DNA of 64,000 bases, from NCBI GenBank assembly GCA_028023455.1, contig JAQFVV010012490.1, positions 4,714,576-4,778,575 on the forward strand, read 5' to 3'. This DNA comes from Epiperipatus broadwayi. Taxonomy: Eukaryota > Onychophora > Udeonychophora > Euonychophora > Peripatidae. The notes beneath the pieces are model-generated. The model did not search any database, was not told the DNA's origin, and worked only from the letters and a program-made list of their open reading frames with translations. Positions 1 through 11,879 of the stretch are shown one piece after another; position 1 is the stretch's first letter, and the number at the start of each line of letters is the position of its first letter. The position numbers and the translations under genes are program-made.

Positions 1-964
1 TTAGAAATGTTTGAACTATCTCCATTATTCCCCGACTGATTACTGATAAATAATTTTACAATAAGGTGGATGGCAATTACGTAATATTTTGCAGTCCAAG
101 CATTACTTTCCCAATTTAAATAAAATTATTAACTCATGTCCCCTCGATAAAGCAAATTAAAATAAGTCTTTCACAAAGCATTTTCGAGTTGCGTTGTGCC
201 TTATAAACAATTTTAAAATATTTAAAGTCATCTATAAATATGAATATTAACTATGGGGCTAAATGTGAACAAAGTAAGCATTATTGAGATCAAGTTGGCA
301 AACAAAAGGAAACTTAACTAGTATTTAAATTACAGATATTATTTTAAATTGGAAATATTTTTAAATGAAAAATAACTTACACCACAATGAAATGAAAACA
401 TTTATATAACACTAAATGAGGAATAATGAAGGGCAAAAATTTAAGTATAAAATAGATGATCAAACGAAAGATAAATAGAAGTCTAATAAGAGAAAAATAG
501 TTACATTATAAATATAAATTAAAGAAAAAAATGAAAGGTATTTATAAAAGGGTAAAGTAATAGTTCATGAGGAGATATATAAAGTTACCAGTCCTTGTTT
601 CTTTGGTCCAGTTCCCTTGATGTCTGTGGCTTGATTACATATGTAGAGTGATTTGTCCAGACAAAAGGATTTGAAATATGCAGCATTTTTTACACGAAGT
701 GCACAGACACAGTTTGGGTTTACTATTGGTTTGACACATATGGCATTTTGATGGATTTAGGACCCCAATGGCAGGCAAAGCTGTTGTGCCTAGTCGCCAA
801 ACATGGTCATGTCCACCAAATTAATAGAACTTTTAACAGTTCGCATGTTGGACTCAGAACAGGAATTTTCCACAAAACTAGGACTCCATTGTTTTCTGCA
901 TTTATTTTCAGAACAATCTAGGAGGATCATTTAAAGCACAAAATGCCGAATTATCAAAGCACAG

Positions 965-1225
965 GATCTGAATAATATAATGAACAAAATCTGAGTAAAT
1001 TCAGGAACAAAGTCTGACTGATTTTTTAAAAGCAAATCTGAATAAACAGTATTGAAAGCCAAAGGTCTGACTAATCAGTCTTGAAAGCCAAAGGTCTGAA
1101 TAAATAATTTCAGCAACACATCATGAATAAGTCAGGAACCAAAATCTGAATAAATTTTTGAAAGCCAAAAATCTGAATAAATCACTCTTGATGCCAAAGG
1201 TCTGAATAATCAGACTTGTTCTCCC
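965..1225. repeat. Degenerate ~35-bp minisatellite in repeat K
   Basis: The phrases 'aaagccaaaggtctgaataa' and 'aatctgaataaat' recur about seven times with variable spacing near 30-40 bases. The 45-kb copy of the repeat lacks a clean version of the array, so the expansion seems specific to this copy. Confidence 0.6.
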
Positions 1226-1240
1226 CTCCTTTTATACCTT
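1226..1240 (-). promoter_or_regulatory. TATA box of repeat K, copy 1
   Basis: The reverse strand reads AAAGGTATAAAAGGAGGGG. The same box sits in the 45-kb copy at about 45293-45303 on the plus strand, inside otherwise diverged sequence. This conservation suggests the U3 promoter of an LTR. Transcription would run leftward out of the window. Confidence 0.45.
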
Positions 1241-1400
1241 TTTGGAGATACTCTTCTATTGTTTTGCATATGATTTTAGATCTCGACAAGCCCCCTATGC
1301 TCCTTTGTTTCAAAGTAACTTTTTTCTAAAAATAAACTCATTTTTTATTATTGAATTCTGCATTTAACTTTGAATTTGATTTATACCCTTTGAGCCCAAA

Positions 1401-2232
1401 GAGCCCCTGAACAAAAATTTAGATTTGCAACTGAATTTGCATGGAATCTGTAAGCAGTACACTTATGTTTCTCAGATCATTCGATATGCCATTTTGTTAT
1501 GATTAAAATGAGCTATAACTTGTTTTTACGTTAAAATTTGGATTTTTTATAAAAGTTTTTGTAAAGACAATTTTTAATTTTTTATTTTTATTTTATTTTT
1601 TTTGTTTTTTAGATTTAATAACTGTAAATCATATTCACGGTCAATTGAACTTGTTTTACAGTGTAATAATTACATTTATCTACATAGGGGCTTTTATAAG
1701 CCCTCTTAGTAGAAACTAATTTTTTTTAAAAAAAAGTTAAAACATTAAAAATGAAAAAAAAAAGATTATATCAAAAAGACAAGGATTACTGTTGGATTTA
1801 TTTACTATAATAATGACTTTTGATGCCTTCATAACTGGATTCAAATTTGAAACTGATGCTAACCTTTAGACAGGATTCTGTGAGTATTTGAATTCATTTT
1901 ATTATTATTGTTTTCTATAATTAATTATAATAAGAAATAATATATATATGATATAATGCAGGTGAAATAATATAAAAACGTTTATTTTAATATTTTTCTG
2001 ACCTAGTTTTAGAACACTTTTTTTATAAAAACGATAAAATTTTAGATAAACACATTTGTTTATGATGTAAAACTTTTATTTCAATTTGTTTTGTGACTTA
2101 GTTTTTATTACTTTTTTATATATATAAATATAGATATTATATATATATGATATAATACAGGTGAAATAATATAAAAACGTTTTTTTGAATTATTTTTCTC
2201 ACCTAGTTTATAACTCTTTATTATATATATAT
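1401..2232. repeat. AT-rich spacer with three ~98-bp tandem units
   Basis: This is part of the sequence that splits repeat K in copy 1. Its first 540 bases are homopolymer-rich and show nothing recognisable. From about 1945 to 2225 three degraded tandem units follow each other. The first and third share 'gtgaaataatataaaaacgt' and a 'cacctagttt'-type stretch, and the middle one is more diverged. Confidence 0.55.
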
Positions 2233-3112
2233 ACACATACAAAACAATATATATATACAATAGAATTTTAGACAATACATTTGAATAATATAAAAACATG
2301 CACATCCACACTCATCATATACCCTCAGACATCCACTCTCATATTTCATCTCCCACAGACATATATAATCAGTGTTCATAATAAATTTGTTTTTTTTGAT
2401 ATTTATTGATTTTTCTTGTTCATTTTATCTTAGAGAAATTTTTGTTTGATATTTATTTTTTGAGTACATTTTATTTAGTTGAAAAGAATACACATTTTAG
2501 GTCACACACCATTTTTCACTAATATAATAAAAGTAATATATAATAATATTATACTATACATTGCATTATAATTTAATAAAGTCCTCAACATTTTGTAAAT
2601 TATTTCTGTTATTTTTTCCTCCCACTAAAAACCAAACATATTTCTAACAGATACCTGCATGCAAGGACAACCATCATTTCTACCATATACTCTGTTATAA
2701 AAATAGAACATGTAGGGTGGCTAGTAAAAATGGAACTTACCAATTGCACTGTTTTTGTAATTTTTGCATAGAAAAATTACCTCAGGTAAGACATATATAT
2801 AATTTTTTTCAGCATTTTGAGATGCATGTGATGAAGCTGTCTATGAAATTGTAATTTTAAGTTATACCTTTCAAAATTGAGAATTTGTGAACCAATGTAA
2901 AAATAAATATGTTTAAAAATGTAAAAAATCTCCTTTTTTAAATTATTTTTTTGGTAATGACTATTTTATCAGCTTTATTACATATTTCCATTTTCTAAAA
3001 ATGTATATATATATTTATTGTAATAAATTAGAAATTTCATTTAAAATTATATGTCCTGTAATTTTTTTTGACATTCAAAATGGCCATTCAGGTCTCTAAG
3101 AATTTTAATTAA
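2233..3112 (+). repeat. Repeat B, copy 1
   Basis: This block matches the reverse complement of 43836-44672. Good landmarks are the segment with 'accctcagacatccactctc' near 2320 and the stretch 2740-2890 against 44040-44190. It begins at an (AT)n tract in both copies. In this copy it sits between the two halves of repeat K, while in the other copy it lies outside them, so it has moved or been rearranged independently. No reading frame of note is present. Confidence 0.7.
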
Positions 3113-3129
3113 AAAGGCCATCTTAAATT

Positions 3130-3545
3130 TGCCTTGAGTGGACTAACTAATTGAAACATGCCATTTCTTTAGAAATGATAGCAGGCTTATCTTAAAATCA
3201 CACGATATTTTAACAAAAATTAAAAGAACAATATTTCTTTTAATAAAATAACATTTTAGTTCAACAGAATTTTGCATTTATTCATATATATATATATGTT
3301 TGACTAATACTTTTAAAAAGGAAATTTTAATAACAATTTACTCTTAAACAGAATTTTATTTTAAAAGATATTTTAAAAAGAACTAAATTTAATAAGCGTT
3401 AAATGTACAAAATGGGACACATTAATTTTATAGTTAATGCAAAATTCTGTTGATACTTGGAAATAAACTTAACTCAGGTTTACAATATTGGTAAGTTTAT
3501 AGAAGGCTGTGAAGAATGGATCAGATTTCTGGATCCATTGCTTCA
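3130..3545 (-). repeat. LTR-like repeat K, copy 1, proximal part
   Basis: This is the inverted match of 44674-45110. On the reverse strand it starts with TG and a palindrome at 3545. The small open frame at 3457-3771 crosses from this repeat into the neighbouring one and is therefore fortuitous. Confidence 0.7.
3510..3545 (-). other. Terminal palindrome of repeat K (copy 1)
   Basis: This is an imperfect hairpin: TGAAG..TGGATC on the left pairs with GGATCCATTGCTTCA on the right around a short loop. It marks the outer edge of repeat K and the junction with the next repeat. Equivalent hairpins lie at 44674, 51422, 57376 and 60374. Confidence 0.65.
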
Positions 3546-3574
3546 ATACGTTACACAGATTCGTTCGAAAAAGA

Positions 3575-4090
3575 AAATATTCAATAGCTCTTATTTAACC
3601 TTAGACCAAAAGTTCACAGTCAAACTAATGCCAATCCATCTGATACATCAATGCATTCAGTGCAGCATGATTATGACAGCACAATACCATACTGTCAGGA
3701 ATAAACATCTGAACACCATGTTATATAGCAGAAATTGTTTCATCCAGTACAGGAATGTTACATCTGTCTAGCGAGAACAACAATAAAATATATAAATAGA
3801 AAACTCCATAGGAGGGGATTGCGGTTTTTTGCTGACCTACCATCCCATTCCATAGGCTAAAGGGGTGATCAATGAGCAGGGAATATGTCTGCTTCCAAGT
3901 GCAGCATAAAGATGATCCTGCCCATAGTGGATCTTCTTACTACATTTACTAATTACATCAATATATCCAATTCATTAACCCAATTTAACTGTGAAACAAC
4001 TAACCCAATATTAACCCTCCCTTACACTAATATAACTTAACGAATCTATATAGTCATCCACACCCAATTTAAATTTAAATACAATCAAAT
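3575..4090 (-). repeat. Fragment of LTR family 4
   Basis: This block is an inverted match of about 49.92-50.44 kb, the R-U5 part of the probable LTR at 48718-50755. Shared landmarks are 'cctatggagttttt', the 'tgtatcagatggattggca' stretch (on the reverse strand here) and the 'ttaaccctcccttacac' region. Both ends of the parent LTR are missing, so it is a truncated fragment. Confidence 0.65.
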
Positions 4091-4837
4091 GATTTAATTA
4101 ATACAAAATTATTAAAGAAAGAAAAATGGAAATGATTATTAACTTAACCAATTTATACATAAAATTAATTTAGAAATTTTTTTTAAGCCAGATAAGTTTC
4201 TTTAAAGTTAAGTTTAACTTATTTTGCTTACAGAAGATATATTGAAACAGTCTATAATGACAAAAGTTCATACTTTCTATGGTACATTTCATGGAGTCTG
4301 TCCATTTTTGTGATCACTCTCATCTATTTGTCCTTTGAAATGGAGCCGCTACTTGCCATTCAGTTGGTCAAGAACAATCTTCTGGAGGCATCAGCTGGTT
4401 GTCCAGAAATTAAATCTACTGCGGGCTTCTACATCATGGAGCCTGCAATACAGCTACAGTTTATAGATAGGTTAATAGTCCACTTGTAGATTAATAGCCC
4501 TGCAACAACAATTATTTTTCCTTTTATATTTTTATTAGCCACCTATGAGCATTTTTCGGATCCAATGAGCCAGACGTCACTAATCCTAGACTGGATCGTG
4601 CTGTGGCTTGGTGCTTCCATTGGTCAATCTTTAATTTCTTTATCTCCTATCTGACTTTTTTAAATATATATGAGCCCCAAGGGCTAGTTTGCTTTTTATT
4701 TAATTAAAAGAACAATCATTTCCATTTTAAGATTACAAAATTAATTAATACCTGTTTCCATTTTTATGTATGTTACTTTAAAAGAATATTAATTTTTAAA
4801 TCTTTCCTTTTTTTATTTATAAAAAAGTGCATTCAAA
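4091..4837. other. Unassigned stretch with one short hydrophobic frame
   Basis: I recognise no gene here. From 4196 to 4488 the plus strand stays open for about 97 codons without a good start. It holds a hydrophobic run (YFLWYISWSLSIFVITLIY) that could be a membrane helix, and a possible 3' splice site (ttgcttacag) ends at 4233. An exon of a host gene is conceivable, but there is no homology and no partner exon. The base composition around 4260-4620 is richer in G+C than the surroundings. Confidence 0.2.
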
Positions 4838-5789
4838 TACACCTGGGTCTCATTTTATGCGGTAGATCAGTTCCTCAGAAAAAATGCACAAAAGAAATCG
4901 CACAAAAATAGACTTAACTTACCTTGAAAAATGGGGGATACATACTTTAATTTTCCAAAAATCACATAAAAGCAAAGCAACAACATAAAATTACTTTAAA
5001 ATTCACATAATAAAATAGGAAAATAAAATATGACTAATAAAAAATTTTAAATTTGAAAAAAATTGATATAAGACAAACTGTTTTTAATTTTTTTATTAAT
5101 TACAGTATTTAATTTTATTCAAAACAATGTATTTTTATGTGTAATTTACATTTTTTTCATACATGTATGGTATTTTAATCATTATATCTGTTTGAGACAT
5201 CAGATTCGTCAATGTGATGTGATGTACTGTAGCTTCTCGTTAAACAGAGTCAAAAATCTCTCAACAATTATGCCCAGAGAAACCTGTTAGCCGCTTTATT
5301 TTCCATTCATCACAAGAGGAAATACAACTAGTGCCAACTTCATTTTTTTAATTGGCCTTAGAGTGGATTTGCCCAAACTAAAATGTTTTTCAATCGCTGT
5401 TGATCCTTCCAATTTCACTAAGCGATCTAAAATTGAAATTTTTGTTTCCAAAGAAATTCATGTTCTTGGATATTTTTTACCTCTCCATTAGGGTAAACTA
5501 AAAGTTTAAAATAAAAATAAGAACTTAGACTTACGATAATAAAAAGACATCGACTCACCACTATTGGACAAAATTTAATTAAAACTAACCATTAAAAATT
5601 AAATTCTTATTTTTGTCTTTAATTTTTTAATTTTCAATTCCGTTTAAAAATCAAATTTCATCGTTTCATATGACATTAATTTCAGATCAAATTACGTAAT
5701 TTTTAAATTGTTAATTACAATTAAAAATCAGATTTCAATTGTCAAATTTAATTGTGCCCACTGCTGTTACTCACCTTTTAAAAATAAAC

Positions 5790-6062
5790 TTGTAGACACT
5801 AAATGATTAATTGATTACATACTCCTTTTTTAAAAAGCAAAAATAGAACGTGATTTAAAATGCAAAAACAACATACATAACATTTGAACAGATTTACATT
5901 ATAATCTTGTAAAGTTTATTACTTGCAGGCGCTAAATGATTAATTGATTACTTACTCTTTTTTTAAAAGCAAAAATAGAATGATTTAAAATGCAAAAGCA
6001 ACAACATGCATAGTATTGGGATCTATAACGTTTGAACAGATTTACATTATAATCTTGTAAAA
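5790..6062. repeat. Tandem duplication, ~140-bp unit
   Basis: Two adjacent units share 'ctaaatgattaattgattac' and 'cagatttacattataatctt'. The second unit carries a roughly 20-base insertion near 6015. It lies inside the inverted-repeat-bounded element. Confidence 0.7.
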
Positions 6063-6162
6063 TTTAATGTGTATATAAAATGGTGAAATCCTGATTTTAA
6101 GTGAATTATGAACTTTATTGCATAAAATCTATGACTACTATTATAAAGTGCTGAAAATATTG

Positions 6163-6288
6163 AAATTATTAGATGGAAGTTGAACTCCGATAATACGGTA
6201 TTACTTTAAATATGATGTGAGTGTGCAAAATTTATAATATTTAAAGTAATAGTGCATTATCGGGCTCAACTTCTGATCTAATAATTTT
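6163..6288. mobile_element. Small foldback (MITE-like) insert
   Basis: Arms of about 50 bases (6163-6214 and 6237-6288) are inverted copies of each other with some mismatches, around a loop of only about 22 bases. The arms read inward from AAATTATTAGAT. It is nested inside the larger element. Such foldbacks are typical of miniature DNA transposons, but no family can be named. Confidence 0.5.
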
Positions 6289-6393
6289 TATTGCATAAAA
6301 GAAAACCGCATACAAAGATATTAAGAAGAAACATGAATTGCATAACTTCAAAATCACATTAAATAAATCCACATGAAATGAGACCTGGGTGTA

Positions 6394-7119
6394 CCTTTTT
6401 TTTTAAAAAAGGAAAAAATACTTTTAAAGTCTTCCATCTGTGTGAATATATATATGTTAAACAACTCTTTTTAATTTTAGTTTTTAATAAATTTATTTTT
6501 ATTTACGAACTTAAGTTTTTATTTTAATTTTACATTAATGTAAAAGCATATTGTATACCATTACAATATATATATATATATATATTGTAATTATAATAAA
6601 AATAATAATTTTAATGGTAACAAACTATTATAAACAATCCTTAAATCCACAGAAGTACTTTCGGTTAATTTCTTAAACCTGCCTGCTTATATATTGTAAA
6701 TATTCCAGATATGTACATAAAATATTGTTTATAATAATAAGTTGGTTAATAAAATTGCAATAACACTGCAAGAATTTCATACTAAATGATGCTAACCAAT
6801 GTGATGATGATGATTGAGATTTATAATCACAAATATTCTTAACAGTATTTTATTTGTTTTAGGTTTCAATTAAAAAGAAACTCCAGATGCCAAACCTCAA
6901 CAGAGAAAGTTTATTGAGAATACTAGTGAAATAATGATCATCATCATTTCCAATTATTACCGTGTTACTCCCGAATATTCGCCAGTGGTTTGCATGTTAT
7001 TTAAAAGTTGTGGATGATTCATAACTATCATATATGTGTTGATGTTATAATGTTGTAATGGAGTAATAAATAAATGGATTGACAAAAAAATTGAACAATT
7101 TATTGACAACACAATATCA
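6394..7119. other. AT-rich spacer with an (AT)n palindrome
   Basis: No gene is recognisable. At 6560-6591 an (AT)n tract is enclosed by ATTACA on the left and TGTAAT on the right, making a palindrome of about 32 bases. The ACA/TGT frame is what two LTR ends facing an (AT)n target would leave, but no LTR was identified on either side. Confidence 0.4.
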
Positions 7120-7965
7120 TACATGAATTGGTTCCATCTATATACTAGTGATTCACAAATGCAGATATAAAATATAACATATCTCAACAATTAATATATT
7201 TACAGTTTTTAAATTTAAGGCCTTTTAATATAATGTGAATATCTTACTGTTAAAATATTTAAAGTTATAATCAGATATTGTTTTTTTTTCTGTAATTATC
7301 ATTTTGATAAATTCACTTGATGAGTATATTTTTTCTGCACATACTGGAAACTTGAATTGTAGTTACAGCAGCATGGTAAAATATTGCATGTAGAATATAT
7401 AGGTCTTTGGCAATTTAGTGGTTTTCTTTACTGGCATCTTTGAGGCTGTAGCAATCTAGTTCCACAGACTTGGACATTATTTATTGGATTGGTTTGCATA
7501 CTTTGAGACATGTGACTGATGTGTTACTTGTTTAGTCTTGCATGATAAATAATCCACTACTGGAGGAAAGCATCATAGCTTCTGCTATAGACATTGAAAA
7601 ATTTTAATTAACTGTAAAGTCTTTTCATACAACTCCTTCAACACTGCGTTAATGTACAGCTTGCAGGTTGGAATCAGAAAAGCAGCAACAGAACAAAATC
7701 AACATCAGAATGGATGACTGTATACTTAGAGTCTTATTACTGATGTGCTACTTGTTGCTTAGTTTTGCTTGGTAAATAATTCACTATTGGAAGAAAACAT
7801 TATCATAGTTTCTACTATAGGTGTTACAATTTTAATTATCTGTAATGTCTCATCCCACACTTCTTATTTCAATACATACAGCTCTCAATATGGAATCAAA
7901 ATAGCATTCTCCACATCAAAAGTGAATGACTCCATCATGAGTGAATTTTGAATGACTCCTTTTTA
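7120..7965 (+). repeat. Repeat F, copy 1
   Basis: This block is a direct match of 42998-43835. It holds a degraded internal tandem duplication: units near 7517-7740 and 7741-7940 share 'ttgcatgataaataatccac'-type sequence and the 'tcatagtttct' stretch, and the same duplication is present in the second copy. The end near 7965 coincides with loss of similarity. A TATA-like box (AAAGGTATAAAAAGG on the reverse strand) lies just beyond it at about 7955-7970. Confidence 0.7.
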
Positions 7966-10870
7966 TACCTTTCTGTTATCTTTCTATTTCACGTCTAGGT
8001 CATTTGCCATCACTCTAACTATAATCTAGACCATTGACATGTTTTTGTCACCTATCACATGAACTAGAATGTAAACCATTCTAAAATCTTGGACTCCAGA
8101 GTAAAAAAAATATTCCATTTTTTTTCTTCTAAAACAGGTGGGGGAAACAAGCTTGTATACAATATTATAATATTTTATATCAAAAGAAGAAGAAAATGAG
8201 TGTTTTTTTTTAATATCTACCCCAGTTCCAATGCAGGAAAATATAAAATTTTCCATTTTTTTTTATTTCTAACTTCTCAAATATTGTTAATTCTTAATTT
8301 TTGACCTTGGATTTGAATTCACTATTCTGTTTATTATGGGAATCCGCAAGATTTTATTTATAAATCGATTTAGAACAAGTAAAGCCAAAAAGATTTTAAA
8401 AATATCTTAACATTTATGAAGTACATATTTGAGACTTGTTTCACAAATTGACTCACGAACAAGTTTTTTTTTTTTTTTACAATGTCATTATTTTTTCCCC
8501 CTCATATCACAAAGTAAATGGTTGATAGTATTATACATAAATTGTCTTACAAATTTATAATACAATTAAAACATACTGCACCCTTTATTTATATATGGTA
8601 CAAATATATTGGCACTTGGTAAAAGCTAAAGGAAAAAATAAATTTAACAATCTTATTAAAAGACAATTAATTTTTTTTTTAGTTTGTGTAACTTTTTTTT
8701 TTAAAACGTACAATGAAAGTTACATTTTTCATTCATATTTTTTTCATGTATTTAAAAGTTAAAATTGGAAAGAATTAAAGACATGAAGATTACAATCAGT
8801 AAAACCTTTTTGGAAATTGATTAAAGATGGCCGAATTATATTTTTTTAAAAAAAAGAGTTTGCAACCTAAATTTAAAAAAGAATATACAAGATTATTATC
8901 TTGTATGTTGATAAAAGGACGAAAGAAAATATGCACAGAAGTCTGAAAACTGGACCTCTAGTATAAAAGGAAGAATACCAGTGTGATCAGGATCTTGTCT
9001 GTTTTTTTTTTTTTGGCTGGTCCTGGATTATGAAAGATCCAGAACTACTCTATGCTGAAATAATTCACCACGCTGGAGTGGACTGAAGCTTTTGACATCA
9101 TTAATCATGAAGATGTTGATCCCAGAAAAGCTTTCATGACTAGTGTTTAGAACCAGGATCAAGAACAAGTTAAAACCAATGGCCACAAATTCATTCTACC
9201 TCATGAAAAACTGCATGATAATCAACAATCTTCGTAAACTTGCTAGACTTAATGGTATGGTAAGATTAACTATTCCCGATTGTGACTAAATTAAGCGTTT
9301 GCAAACCATTCTCCAATTAGCTTATAATTCTGATAGAGAAAGATATTAAGTTTTATTTTTCAAGAGACTTATTTATCTAAGAAATCTAAGTGTAATATGA
9401 AGTGTTTTAATTAAATGATTCATGTCTGGATTAGCATGCGTGTAGTCTCCAACTTATTAGTAATTTATCTTTAAATATTTTAATTTGTTAGAATAAAATA
9501 TTTTTAATATCAACTTTTCATTGTGCGTTATTAATGATAGTTATTAAATTTATTAATGTTTAGTTTATTAGGATTAGAGTGTATAATTTACCTTTGCCAA
9601 TATTTGATGATTAAGCCCCGGAAATAATCCTCTCTAAAAAATAAAATTATGGAATACAAATAAGACTATGGCCCCCTCTTATAAATTAAAACTAACATCG
9701 TCAGCAATTCCTGTCATAATAATTAGTAGGCCAGTTAATCAGGAAATATAGCTTTGTTTTTTAGAAATTGGAACAAGATATTTTTTTATCCATAGCTTGA
9801 TTAACTTTTACTCTAACAGTGTATAAAAGATGGCCTTCCAGATCTAGTAAAATGTGGAAAACGTTGCAATACATAGATATTTTTTTCTTTTTTTAGTCTC
9901 GTGGACAATTTCTTTAAATTACTGTATATATGCATGCATATATACTCACACATTGTTCAAATCTTTATTAATTAACTCAAATATGTTATGCATAGACTGC
10001 TTTTTATTGTACACAATAAATATCAAATGCATATATTGACTTTCTTTTAGGCAGTTTGCTCCAATGGCTTATAATTAAGTAGTTTGCACATTTTTTTCTT
10101 GTTTTAGTTTTATTCAGCATTTCATCCTGTCTAATGTGGGCTGATCTCAGGTTGATATGATTATATATCCTCTTTAAAAGAAGACAGTGAACAGTACAAC
10201 TTTCCATTTCTCATTTGTGGGTTGATTAATACTTTACTAATTTATATACATTTTTTTGATTATGCTGTTTTATATGGTGTATATCTTTGCAATATTCAGA
10301 GTTGTTTGCCATTAAGTACCATAGAGAATGCATAAACTTTTTACTCTTAGATGTATAAAAATTCCATCATATGACATTAAAATGTATGCTGTGTGGAGCC
10401 TAGAAGAATTACCACAGATTAATTATTGTTAAGCTACCAATAAGACAAAAGAATAAAGCCTTTTTAAGTTTTATAGGCTGATATGGTAAACAAAAATTCT
10501 AACTGTATCTTGCTTTCTCTGAAACTTGCAGGTGAGTGAATAAACCATATGAAAATTAAGCCTTCCTCCTATTTGAATCTTAGAGGCTATTAAACCAATT
10601 TCTGAACTGCACATTGTTTTATGCACACCTTACAGAAGAGTGAGTACACTATCTCAGAATGGAGGGAAGGGTGGTAGAACAAGATGATATAAACTTCCAA
10701 ATATTGAATAACAACATGATGTCTCATGTACATGATTAAAATGCAGTACATTTCCAAAAACTCACACATTATAATATCACTTTATTTAATTCTCTAAAAA
10801 TCTTTTACCCATCCTGGGTAATGTGTTGCATATCTTTTTACATCTAATTTTTTTTTCTAATATCAATGTC
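7966..10870. other. Unassigned AT-rich sequence
   Basis: No gene, terminal repeat or duplicate within the window was recognised. A TATA-like motif (agtataaaaggaag) occurs near 8960. The short open frames at 8026-8256, 9854-10039 and 10004-10207 have AT-biased composition and overlap antisense, as expected by chance. Confidence 0.4.
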
Positions 10871-10909
10871 ATTCTTGCTTTCTAGCAAGCTGATAATCTC
10901 TTCTTTTTA

Positions 10910-11871
10910 TAGTTATTTTAATGTCACTTTTAGGAATGTCACATATTTTGCCTTAAAAACGTGCAAGTTCATTTGTTCATAAAACATTAGTCTTTTTAAC
11001 AGATTCAGGGCCAACAGAGAATAAGCCATCATTTGCTTTTTAGAATTAACTTTTACCTCCAAATATTTGCTTATTGGTGGAGATATTCTTTGGGTTGACT
11101 TTTTTTTTTGGAGTGGATCTTTCACTTTGTTGTTGTTTATTTTGTTTTTTCTTTTGCTTACTGATTGTACAACATAACAATCTGTCAATAGTAAACCATT
11201 GCTTCAGTCCCAGGCTATTACTAGAGCATTTTACTCGTTTTGATTTTTTTTTAATATTTAGTCTTTCTTTTAAGGGCTTTACCATGTCAAATAGTTCTAT
11301 TTTTAATTTTATTCATGTAATCTTCATCCATTTTTTTAATATTTAGGCAGTAGACTTCTTGTTTAAAGAAAAATACATCAAAACATTTCTTAAACAGCGA
11401 ACTCTGGCAATTAGTCGAAGGATTTTTAGTTTTATTATTACTAAAATTAATTTCTATATTCTTTTGTGACAAGTTATCACATAAGGCTTTCCCCACATTT
11501 CTACTTAATAAAATTCTTTCTGTCTTTATTAAGCTCTTGAAATTTATTGTCCTTATTTATTTTATGTGAGCTTTCATCTACAGAGTTTGAAACAGTCTCA
11601 GATTTAAAATCTTGTATTATATCATTGACATTTCCTTTAGTTTTCTTTTTTATATGATACTTCAAGGCTTTAATCCATTTTTAGGCCATTGTATTTCTTC
11701 CAAAAATTTTTGTTATTTTTTTTCTACTTTTTGTTGCCTCTTTATAAATTCTGAATGCATTTCTTTAATCTTATTCCTCAATGCATACATTTCAGATGTA
11801 ACTGCTTCTTCTAACACAATTGGTTTTATATCCATTGGTTGTACAGGTTCCAATGTTGGAGGATCCATGAT
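10910..11871 (-). pseudogene. Decayed gag-like reading frame
   Basis: On the reverse strand a frame opens at 11871 with a methionine followed by DPPTLEPVQPMDIKPIVLEE and then a charged, helix-prone stretch. It runs into a stop after about 50 codons. Further lysine-, glutamate- and asparagine-rich pieces continue in shifted frames down to about 10910, including the open stretches 11287-11496, 11046-11285 and 10913-11188. Composition and layout resemble the N-terminal part of the intact gag at 19.4 kb, but no diagnostic gag domain remains. At least two stops and two frame changes break it. The identification as an old gag leader is an inference. An unrelated low-complexity protein remnant is possible. 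Confidence 0.35.
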
Positions 11872-11879
11872 TATTTAAG

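Larger units (their letters stand above)
1..1400 (-). repeat. LTR-like repeat K, copy 1, distal part
   Basis: This block is an inverted copy of 45.1-46.5 kb. Matching landmarks are the segment around 600-840 against 45.67-45.91 kb, the TATA region near 1231 against 45.30 kb, and the first 180 bases against about 46.35-46.53 kb. The copy runs off the left edge of the window. On the reverse strand it follows the proximal part at 3130-3545, but here the two parts are separated by about 1.7 kb of other sequence, whereas they are adjacent in the 45-kb copy. The TATA box and the TG start make an LTR origin likely. No coding potential is visible. Confidence 0.75.
4838..6393. mobile_element. Element bounded by inverted terminal repeats
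   Basis: The ends form an inverted repeat of about 25 bases with 21 matches. The left end starts TACACCTGGGTCTCATTT, and the right end reads TACACCCAGGTCTCATTT on the reverse strand. Weaker inverted similarity continues outside these limits, so the true ends may lie further out. There is no transposase frame inside. This fits a non-autonomous DNA transposon, but no clear target duplication was found, so the class remains open. Confidence 0.45.

Noticed and set aside
3457-3771. 104-codon open frame
   Set aside because: It spans the junction of two independent repeats (K and the family-4 fragment) and has no conserved counterpart in their other copies.
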